A program made the translations under genes and the position numbers. From the NCBI GenBank assembly GCA_030832365.1, contig JAURJF010000014.1, positions 1 through 17,407 of the forward strand: 17,407 bases of DNA. Direction: 5' to 3'. Shown one piece after another: positions 1-5,775 of this stretch; positions within the stretch are counted from its first letter, which is position 1; each line of letters opens with the position of its first letter. Source of the stretch: Candidatus Nanopelagicales bacterium (lineage in GTDB: Bacteria; Actinomycetota; Actinomycetes; Nanopelagicales; Nanopelagicaceae). Under the pieces are notes generated by a model. That model did no database searches. It was given only the letters and a program-made list of their open reading frames with translations, and was not told the origin of the DNA.

Positions 1-1
1 C

Positions 2-127
2 CAACTATCTCTTGCTATTGGAAAAGATGGGCAGAACGCCCGTCTGGCTGCTCGCCTAACTGGCTGGAGCATTGATATTCACTCCGATGGGGCGACAAGT
101 GGCTCTGAGGCGAGCGAAGTTTCGTAA
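2..127 (+). CDS. nusA: NusA, C-terminal end (5' truncated by window)
   Basis: This is the last 41 codons of the transcription elongation/termination factor NusA, open at the window edge and ending at TAA 125-127. The visible part is the end of the second KH RNA-binding domain: LSLAIGKDGQNARLAARLTG followed by WSIDI, matching the invariant IGxxGQNxRLAxxLTGW signature of NusA. A short Ser/Glu-rich tail of about 15 residues follows. NusA binds RNA polymerase and nascent RNA and modulates pausing, termination and antitermination. Its position directly upstream of infB is the conserved nusA-infB arrangement. The start and N-terminal domains lie outside the window. Confidence 0.95.
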   Translation, partial: QLSLAIGKDGQNARLAARLTGWSIDIHSDGATSGSEASEVS

Positions 128-155
128 AAGAGTACTGCGGCGGTATGGTTGCGCC

Positions 156-172
156 GTGAGGATCTCCCTCAC
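156..172 (+). other. Small hairpin in the nusA-infB spacer
   Basis: GTGAGG (156-161) and CCTCAC (167-172) are perfect reverse complements around a 5-nt loop. No T-run follows, so it does not look like an intrinsic terminator and nusA-infB transcription probably continues through it. It lies in the 169-nt gap (128-296), where I find no convincing gene. It may be an mRNA processing or pausing element, or chance. Confidence 0.3.
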
Positions 173-296
173 ATATCTGCAAAGCGAAGGCTAGGTCGAA
201 TAGGCAATGGCACTCAAATGAGCACTTCACAGTCATGAGTAGGTCAATTTAGGCTTCGCGTTTAAAAAGTAGACGAGGAGCCACAAAAGGAGAAAA

Positions 297-3002
297 GTGG
301 CAAAGGTCCGCGTTTACGAATTAGCAAAAGATGTAGGGATGGATAGCAAGGATGTTCTTGCAAAACTCCAAGAGATGGGCGAGTTTGTTCGCTCCGCATC
401 TTCAACTGTTGAAGCACCGGTGGTGCGAAAGTTTCTAGAAAAATTTCCTGCAGTTGCAGCGACACCTAAGAAAGCTCCTGCCAAGAAAGCCCCTGCTAAA
501 AAAGCCGCAGCTAAGAAAGCAGCGCCAGTAGAGAGCGTTGAGCAGATTGATGAAATTACTCCACCTAGCGCTCCGGTAATTAAAGAGAGCCCGCAAGAAA
601 ATATCGCTCCAACTCAACTTCCTCCAAAACCACCAGCTGCTCCTGCTGCCAGAGTTGGAAATAATCCTTTTGCAACGCCTTCAGCTCCTCCTCGTCCACC
701 AAGACCACAAGGTCAGGGTGGTGCAAGACCTGGAAATAATCCTTTTGGAAATCCTTCAGCTCCTCCTCGTCCGCCAAGACCACAAGGTCAAGGCGGAGTG
801 CAACGTCCGGGAGGAAGTAGACCTCCGGGTGCGCCAGCAAGAGGTGGAAATATGGCAGGACCTCGTCCAGGTTCTGTTCGTCCAGGATTTGCTGCGCGAC
901 CACAACAGCGAAGTGATGGAACAACTGCTCGTCCGCAAGATCGCAACTCTTCATCTCCATATCGCAGCCAAGGTGGCCCAGGTCAGAGACCAGGTGGAAC
1001 AACTGGCGCTCCTGCAAGACCGGGAGCAGGAAAACCAGGTGGCGGTTTTGCGCCAGGAAGACCAGGACAGCGAGGAAGCGCTGGCGGAGCATTTGGAAAA
1101 AATGCTGGAAAGAAAAAGAATTACAAATCAAAGAAGACCCGTCGCGAAGAGATAGACAATATGCAAGCCCCAACCCTCGGTGGCGCAATTGTTCCTCGTG
1201 GTGATGGAAATACTCCAGTTAAATTAAGAAGAGGAGCGTCTTTAGCTGACTTTGCCGAAAAAATTGGAGCAGATCCAGCTGGTTTAGTCTCCGTGCTATT
1301 TCATCTAGGCGAGATGGTTACTGCAACTCAATCAGTTGATGAAGAGACTCTGCATGTATTAGGTGGGGAGTTTGGCTACAAAATTACAGTTGTCTCTCCA
1401 GAGGATGAAGATAAAGAGATATTAGAACAATTTGATATCGATCTAGATCAAGAGCTCTCTGATGTTGATCCTGATGATTTAAGTATTAGGCCGCCAGTGG
1501 TCACAGTGATGGGCCATGTTGATCATGGAAAGACAAGGCTTCTTGATGCTATTCGCCAGACTGAAGTAGTAAAAGGTGAAGCAGGTGGAATTACTCAGCA
1601 TATTGGCGCTTATCAGATTCATCATGAGCATGCCGGCATTAATCGTGCTATTACATTTATCGATACCCCAGGCCATGAAGCCTTCACCGCTATGCGTGCT
1701 CGCGGAGCTAAGGTGACAGATATTGCAGTCCTTGTTGTTGCTGCAGATGATGGAGTGATGCCTCAGACTATTGAAGCTCTAAATCACGCCCAAGCAGCAA
1801 ATGTTCCCATTGTTGTTGCGGTAAATAAAGTTGATAAAGAGGGAGCAAACCCAGGACGTATTCGTCAGCAATTAACTGAATATAACTTGGTTGCTGAAGA
1901 GTATGGCGGAGATACTCTGTTTGTCGATGTATCTGCAGTCAAAGTAACTGGTATTGATCAATTAGTTGAAGCAATTTTATTAACTGCAGATGCTGCAATT
2001 GATCTAAGAGCAATCCATGAAGATGATGCTAGAGGTGTGGCAATTGAGGCTCATCTAGATCGTGGCCGTGGCCCGGTTGCAACAGTTCTAGTCCAGCGCG
2101 GAACGCTAAGTGTTGGAGATGCAATTGTTGCAGGAAGTGCTTTTGGTCGCGTTAGAGCGATGACGGATGAATTTGGCCATGAGGTAGAGATGGCTGGCCC
2201 ATCAAGGCCAGTTCAAGTTCTTGGATTTACCTCGGTGCCAAGTGCTGGCGATAGCTTTATCGTCGCACCTGATGATCGAACTGCAAGACAAATTGCTGAG
2301 AAGCGTCAGGCAGGAGAGCGCCATGCCGCACTTGCTAAGGCTAGAAAGAAAGTTTCCCTAGAGGACTTCCTTGAGCAATCTAAGGTCACCACTCTTAACT
2401 TAATTCTTAAGGGCGATGTCAGCGGATCTGTTGAAGCACTGGAAGATGCCTTGGTCCAATTGGATGTTGGCAGTGAGGTTGATTTGAGAGTTATTCATAG
2501 AGGCGTTGGCGCTATCACTAAGAGCGATGTCACTCTTGCCTCAGCATCGGGTGCGGTGATTGTTGGCTTCAATGTTAAGCCAGAGGCCCATACTGCAATC
2601 TTTGCCGACGAAGAGGGCGTTGAAGTTCGATTCTATTCAGTGATCTATAAAGCAATTGAGGAGATCGAAGCTGCGCTTAAGGGGCTACTCAAGCCTGAAT
2701 TTGAAGAGGCAGTTCTGGGTCGAGCTGAAGTGCGCGAAGTATTTAAGTCCAGCAAGTTTGGAACTATCGCAGGGTCTCTAGTTTCAACTGGCCTTATTAG
2801 AAGAAATGCAAAGGCAAGAGTTCTGCGCGATAACGTAGTAATTGGAGATAACCTAACAGTCGAATCTTTAAAGCGATTTAAAGATGATGCAACCGAAGTT
2901 CGTGAGGGCTTTGAGTGCGGAATTGGCGTGGGTAATTTCAAAGATATTCAAATAGGAGATGTATTTGAAGCATTTGAGATGCGCGAGAAAAAGCGAGCAT
3001 AA
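297..3002 (+). CDS. infB: Translation initiation factor IF-2
   Basis: IF2 is the GTPase that delivers initiator fMet-tRNA to the 30S subunit and promotes 50S joining. The 901-aa protein has an N-terminal IF2N module (1-50), a Lys/Ala/Pro stretch (about 57-75), a long Pro/Gly/Arg/Gln-rich disordered region (about 90-280) with a 25-residue tandem repeat, a second IF2N-like module (about 308-368), and the G domain: G1 GHVDHGKT (406-413), G2 GGIT (430-433), G3 DTPGHE (456-461), G4 NKVD (510-513) and a G5-like VSAVKVTG. The C-terminal fMet-tRNA-binding domains follow to residue 901. Start is GTG 297 with AAAAGGAG at 285-292 as Shine-Dalgarno. Length is close to E. coli IF2. An in-frame ATG just before the second IF2N module could give a shorter isoform as in E. 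coli, but that is speculative. rbfA follows after 3 nt. Confidence 0.98.
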   Translation: MAKVRVYELAKDVGMDSKDVLAKLQEMGEFVRSASSTVEAPVVRKFLEKFPAVAATPKKAPAKKAPAKKAAAKKAAPVESVEQIDEITPPSAPVIKESPQENIAPTQLPPKPPAAPAARVGNNPFATPSAPPRPPRPQGQGGARPGNNPFGNPSAPPRPPRPQGQGGVQRPGGSRPPGAPARGGNMAGPRPGSVRPGFAARPQQRSDGTTARPQDRNSSSPYRSQGGPGQRPGGTTGAPARPGAGKPGGGFAPGRPGQRGSAGGAFGKNAGKKKNYKSKKTRREEIDNMQAPTLGGAIVPRGDGNTPVKLRRGASLADFAEKIGADPAGLVSVLFHLGEMVTATQSVDEETLHVLGGEFGYKITVVSPEDEDKEILEQFDIDLDQELSDVDPDDLSIRPPVVTVMGHVDHGKTRLLDAIRQTEVVKGEAGGITQHIGAYQIHHEHAGINRAITFIDTPGHEAFTAMRARGAKVTDIAVLVVAADDGVMPQTIEALNHAQAANVPIVVAVNKVDKEGANPGRIRQQLTEYNLVAEEYGGDTLFVDVSAVKVTGIDQLVEAILLTADAAIDLRAIHEDDARGVAIEAHLDRGRGPVATVLVQRGTLSVGDAIVAGSAFGRVRAMTDEFGHEVEMAGPSRPVQVLGFTSVPSAGDSFIVAPDDRTARQIAEKRQAGERHAALAKARKKVSLEDFLEQSKVTTLNLILKGDVSGSVEALEDALVQLDVGSEVDLRVIHRGVGAITKSDVTLASASGAVIVGFNVKPEAHTAIFADEEGVEVRFYSVIYKAIEEIEAALKGLLKPEFEEAVLGRAEVREVFKSSKFGTIAGSLVSTGLIRRNAKARVLRDNVVIGDNLTVESLKRFKDDATEVREGFECGIGVGNFKDIQIGDVFEAFEMREKKRA
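657..797 (+). repeat. 75-bp tandem repeat inside infB
   Basis: Two in-frame copies start at 657 and 732 (period 75 nt = 25 codons). They encode GNNPFATPSAPPRPPRPQGQ and GNNPFGNPSAPPRPPRPQGQ, each followed by GG, in the disordered part of IF2. Over the first 66 nt the copies differ at 7 positions, several of them synonymous, so the duplication is not brand-new and the peptide is better conserved than the DNA. Confidence 0.9.
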
Positions 3003-3005
3003 GTC

Positions 3006-3449
3006 ATGGGAAAGTCACATCGGGCTGCAAAAGTTGCTGACCGGATCAAGGTTGTAGTTGCCTCAGCACTTGAGAGCAAAGTTAGAGATCCGCGCCTTGG
3101 TTTTGTCACAATTACCGATGTTCGAGTAACTGGCGATCTACAACAAGCCTCTATCTTCTATACAGTTTTAGGCGATGATGAAGCTCGAGTTAATACTGCC
3201 AAAGTATTAGAGAGCGCTAAGGGACTTCTAAGAACTGAAGTAGGTAGAGAACTTGGCACCAGAATCACTCCATCACTTACCTTTTTTGCAGATGCTTTAG
3301 GTGAGAATGCTAAAAACTTTGAGGATTTACTTGATCAGGTCAGAAAAAGCGATGAAGAGATTGCAAATCTTCGCTCTAGCGCAGAGCCGATAAGTGGAGA
3401 TGATCCTTACCGCCAGAGCCGCCCAAAAGACTATCTCTCTGGTGAATAG
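3006..3449 (+). CDS. rbfA: 30S ribosome-binding factor A
   Basis: RbfA is a cold-shock-associated assembly factor that binds immature 30S subunits and is needed for 16S rRNA 5'-end maturation. The 147-aa product matches the family: N-terminal basic helix (SHRAAKVADRIKVVVASALE), DPRLGFVTITDVRVTGDLQQ over the KH-like core, and the Leu-rich helix with ITPSLTFFAD near residue 100. The C-terminal 25 residues are polar and probably disordered. ATG 3006 lies 3 nt after the infB stop; only a weak purine-rich sequence precedes it, so translational coupling to infB is likely. Its stop abuts truB directly. The placement infB-rbfA-truB is one of the most conserved bacterial gene orders. Confidence 0.96.
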   Translation: MGKSHRAAKVADRIKVVVASALESKVRDPRLGFVTITDVRVTGDLQQASIFYTVLGDDEARVNTAKVLESAKGLLRTEVGRELGTRITPSLTFFADALGENAKNFEDLLDQVRKSDEEIANLRSSAEPISGDDPYRQSRPKDYLSGE

Positions 3450-4307
3450 ATGAGTTTGCAAGATGGCTTTGTCATTATTGATAAGCCAGCGGGAATTACC
3501 AGTCATGATGTAGTGGCAAAGCTCAGAAAATCACTAGGAACAAAGCAGGTCGGCCATGCTGGGACCTTAGATCCGATGGCAACTGGAGTTCTAGTTCTTG
3601 GAGTAAATAAAGCAACAAAGTTCCTTCAATATATAACTCAAGGCAGAAAGGCCTATCACGCTCAGATTCGCTTAGGTCAGGTGACTACTAGCGATGATGC
3701 TCAAGGTGAGATTACTTCAACTTCTGATACCTCAAATGTTAGTGATCAAGAAATTAGAGATTTTCTTGCTACTCAAATTGGAAGCATTATGCAGGTTCCA
3801 ACTAAAGTCTCTGCGATAAAAATTAATGGCCAGAGAGCCTATGACTTAGTTAGAGAAGGCAAAGAGGTAGATATCCCTGCTCGCCAGATAGATATCTATA
3901 AGTTAGATGTAATCGAAATCAAACGTGAAGAATTCCTAGATATTGAAATTTCTGTTGAATGCTCTGCAGGAACCTATATCCGATCGATTGCAAGAGATTT
4001 AGGAAGTTCACTTGGAGTTGGAGGACATCTCATCTCTCTTCGAAGGAGCCTAGTTGCTCCATTTTCACTAAGTGATTGCAGCGGCCTTGAATCACCAGTA
4101 ATAAGGCCGCTTGCTAGCGAAATCTCTAAAGTTATGAGGGTTAGAGATGTTGATCTGCAAGAGGTTAAAGAGTTGAGCTTTGGTCGTTCGCTCAGCGCAT
4201 CAAGTACTGATGGCCCAGTTGTTGCTCTAGCTCCAGATGGTCAAGTTGCTGCGATATTGGAAAACCGCGAACATGGCGCTCAACCTGTGGCAGTCTTTAT
4301 TTCATGA
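3450..4307 (+). CDS. truB: tRNA pseudouridine(55) synthase TruB
   Basis: TruB isomerises U55 in the T-loop of tRNAs to pseudouridine. The 285-aa protein starts with DGFVIIDKPAGITSHDVV and contains the catalytic motif GHAGTLDPMATGVL, with nucleophile Asp41, then KAYHAQIRLG and the RNA-binding VSAIKINGQRAYDLVREG segment. CSAGTYIRSIARDLG near residue 172 is the second conserved catalytic-domain motif. The C-terminal part (about 225-285) fits the small PUA-like domain of the family. ATG 3450 follows the rbfA stop with no gap, so coupling is expected. The last codons run into an ATGA overlap with a six-codon ORF that bridges to ribF (see findings). Confidence 0.97.
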   Translation: MSLQDGFVIIDKPAGITSHDVVAKLRKSLGTKQVGHAGTLDPMATGVLVLGVNKATKFLQYITQGRKAYHAQIRLGQVTTSDDAQGEITSTSDTSNVSDQEIRDFLATQIGSIMQVPTKVSAIKINGQRAYDLVREGKEVDIPARQIDIYKLDVIEIKREEFLDIEISVECSAGTYIRSIARDLGSSLGVGGHLISLRRSLVAPFSLSDCSGLESPVIRPLASEISKVMRVRDVDLQEVKELSFGRSLSASSTDGPVVALAPDGQVAAILENREHGAQPVAVFIS

Positions 4308-4324
4308 AAGAATTAAAGCTATGA
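4304..4324 (+). other. Six-codon relay ORF between truB and ribF (MKELKL)
   Basis: ATG 4304 overlaps the truB stop (ATGA 4304-4307). The frame reads six codons, then TGA 4322-4324, which overlaps the ribF ATG at 4321 (ATGA 4321-4324). Two consecutive ATGA junctions therefore sit 17 nt apart. The arrangement is visible directly in the sequence; that ribosomes use it for stepwise reinitiation is inference. It could be chance in a 13-nt spacer. Confidence 0.3.
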
Positions 4325-5229
4325 GTAGCGCTGAAGTAACTTGGCACGGAGCCCCGCTTCTAGGCTCGGCACTTGCTATCGGAATTTTTGATGGAGTTCA
4401 CATTGGCCATCAGGTCATTCTTCAAGAGGGGATAAAGGAGAATATGCCGGTAGTTGCACTTACCTTTGATCCCCATCCCACATCTGTATTTGCTCCAGAT
4501 CGAGTTCCAACTCGCCTGCTAACTCTAAATAATCGCATCGCTCAGTTATCGATGCATGGGGCAATAAGTGTGGCAGTAATGAAGTTTAGCTCTCAATTTT
4601 CACAGTTAACCCCAGATCAATTCATAAAGGAAGTGTTAAAACCAATATTTGACCCTGCTTTAGTTTTGGTGGGGGAGAACTTCACATTTGGAGCAAAAGC
4701 TGCAGGCAATGTTGAGTATCTGCAATCAAATTCATCTTTTAAAGTAAAGGCAATTCCACTTTATAACCATGGAAATATTAAGGTCTCCTCAACAAGAATT
4801 CGAGAGGCAATTAAGGCTGGAAATATTGAGATTGCTAATCAATTACTAACTAGACCTCATCAATTAGTAGGGCCAGTTATTCATGGTGAAAAACGTGGCA
4901 GAACTATTGGCTATCCAACTGCAAATATTGGCCTAGATTCTTATGCCACAATTCCATCAGATGGGGTTTATGCCGGATGGTTATCAGTAGGAGCTCATCG
5001 CTGGAACGCAGCAATTTCTATTGGAACTAATCCAACATTTGATGGTGTGCGCGGAAGACAAGTTGAGGCCTACGCACTTGATCGAGATGATCTAGATCTC
5101 TATGACCAAGAGGCGAAAGTTGAATTCGGTTGGAGACTTAGAGATACCATTAAATTTGGCTCACTTGATGAGCTCTTGGTTCAGATGAAAAAAGATTGCG
5201 ATGAAGCTAGGAAATTGACTTCTATTTAA
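4321..5229 (+). CDS. ribF: Bifunctional riboflavin kinase / FAD synthetase
   Basis: RibF phosphorylates riboflavin to FMN and adenylylates FMN to FAD. The N-terminal nucleotidyltransferase domain shows GIFDGVHIGH (21-30), LTFDPHPTSVF, a GENFTFGAKAAGN segment and SSTRIREAIKAGNIEIANQLL, all family landmarks. The C-terminal riboflavin kinase domain has GPVIHGEKRGRTIGYPTANI with the PTAN motif at 199-202, DGVYAGW, SIGTNPTF and a final helix. The frame is open back to 4237, inside truB, but ATG 4321 gives the family's usual N-terminus and 302 aa. No strong Shine-Dalgarno is present; GAAAG 4306-4310 is the nearest, so coupling to upstream translation is likely. FAD from this enzyme is the cofactor of ThyX encoded downstream. 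Confidence 0.96.
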   Translation: MSSAEVTWHGAPLLGSALAIGIFDGVHIGHQVILQEGIKENMPVVALTFDPHPTSVFAPDRVPTRLLTLNNRIAQLSMHGAISVAVMKFSSQFSQLTPDQFIKEVLKPIFDPALVLVGENFTFGAKAAGNVEYLQSNSSFKVKAIPLYNHGNIKVSSTRIREAIKAGNIEIANQLLTRPHQLVGPVIHGEKRGRTIGYPTANIGLDSYATIPSDGVYAGWLSVGAHRWNAAISIGTNPTFDGVRGRQVEAYALDRDDLDLYDQEAKVEFGWRLRDTIKFGSLDELLVQMKKDCDEARKLTSI

Positions 5230-5287
5230 GCGTATTTTTGCCTCGATTTTAGATCTTTAAGCAGCGCTGGTAGATTTATGTCCCTCA

Positions 5288-5354
5288 AGCGAGAAAGTGT
5301 GCGCTCGTGTATTAGACCGAGAGCCCTCGTGAAAGATGTAAAGGAAGAAAAAAA
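5288..5354 (+). promoter_or_regulatory. Candidate rpsO (S15) mRNA leader with alternating complementary segments
   Basis: The 125-nt gap before rpsO has no ORF. It contains CGAG at 5290-5293 and 5318-5321 alternating with CTCG at 5304-5307 and 5326-5329, so segments 1:2 plus 3:4, or 2:3 alone, can pair. Stems are only 4 bp, so this is weak. Ribosomal protein S15 represses its own mRNA through leader structures in several bacterial groups, which makes a regulatory leader plausible here. The Shine-Dalgarno AAGGAAG (5341-5347) lies just downstream. Confidence 0.3.
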
Positions 5355-5624
5355 ATGGCATTAAAACCTGCCGAGAAGAAAGAAATTATCACCAAGTATG
5401 GCGCCTCTGCATCTGACACAGGAAGCCCTGAATCACAGGTTGCGCTTTTATCACGGAGAATTGAAGAAGTAACTGAGCACCTACAGACAAATCAGCATGA
5501 CCACCACAACCGTCGTGGTCTACTGCTTCTTGTAGGTCGCCGTAGAAGAATTTTGCAATACCTTGCAAAGACAGATATTGCGCGATACCGCGCGATCATC
5601 GACAAACTCGGCATCCGCCGTTAG
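5355..5624 (+). CDS. rpsO: 30S ribosomal protein S15
   Basis: S15 is a primary 16S rRNA-binding protein of the 30S platform and contributes a bridge to the 50S subunit. The 89-aa length is exactly typical. Diagnostic stretches are SDTGSPESQVALLSRRIEEV (about 20-39), the conserved HxxDHHNRRGL-type segment here seen as NQHDHHNRRGLLLLVGRRRR, then ILQYLAKTDIARYRAIIDKL and GIRR at the C-terminus. ATG 5355 is preceded by AAGGAAG at 5341-5347 and an A-rich spacer. It sits between two non-coding leaders and precedes pnp, the widespread rpsO-pnp pair. Confidence 0.98.
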   Translation: MALKPAEKKEIITKYGASASDTGSPESQVALLSRRIEEVTEHLQTNQHDHHNRRGLLLLVGRRRRILQYLAKTDIARYRAIIDKLGIRR

Positions 5625-5650
5625 TTTGCTGAACAATTAAATAATCACCC

Positions 5651-5775
5651 AGCGCAACGCTAGAGGTTTGGTCCTCGGTGGTGGCTTACGGATTTAAACA
5701 AGAATGCCGTTGGCTTCGATCGAAGATCCATTCTCTATAAATATGTGTGCGGGTGTTAGAGAATAGGAGAGACCC
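5651..5775 (+). ncRNA. Structured pnp leader, candidate Actino-pnp motif
   Basis: The rpsO-pnp spacer (5625-5775) has no ORF but several possible stems: AGCG-CAA-CGCT (5651-5661); GAGG 5663-5666 with CCTC 5673-5676; 5683-5691 with 5707-5715 (eight pairs including G-U, one U-U mismatch); and an 8-bp perfect arm pair at 5730-5737 and 5757-5764. An alternative bulged hairpin (5702-5717) competes with the third stem. A conserved Actino-pnp RNA is known upstream of actinobacterial PNPase genes and is thought to mediate autoregulation, analogous to but unrelated in structure to the E. coli pnp leader. Position and stem content fit; I cannot check the consensus here. Exact boundaries are uncertain. 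Confidence 0.55.
5730..5764 (+). promoter_or_regulatory. 8-bp inverted repeat abutting the pnp Shine-Dalgarno
   Basis: ATTCTCTA (5730-5737) and TAGAGAAT (5757-5764) are perfect reverse complements with a 19-nt loop. The 3' arm ends one base before the core GGAG (5766-5769), and pnp starts at 5776. Folding would put a stem beside the ribosome-binding site, a good place for control of initiation or RNase cleavage. The loop begins with TATAAAT-like DNA, but I find no convincing -35 box at the right distance. Confidence 0.5.

Noticed and set aside
88..195. Short ORF starting inside the nusA end (MGRQVALRRAKF...), considered as an overlapping ylxR
   Set aside because: It is only about 35 codons and lacks the RTCxGCR and GRGAWLH motifs; the YGC it contains is probably chance.
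580..1188. Minus-strand 202-codon open frame inside infB, and a plus-strand 166-codon frame at 655-1155
   Set aside because: Both overlap the Pro/Gly/Arg-rich region of IF2; codon bias there keeps other frames open. The translations are low-complexity and match no family I recognise.
4237..4320. Longer ribF start inside truB
   Set aside because: The extra 28 residues lie in the truB coding frame overlap and do not resemble a RibF N-terminus; ATG 4321 gives the normal length.
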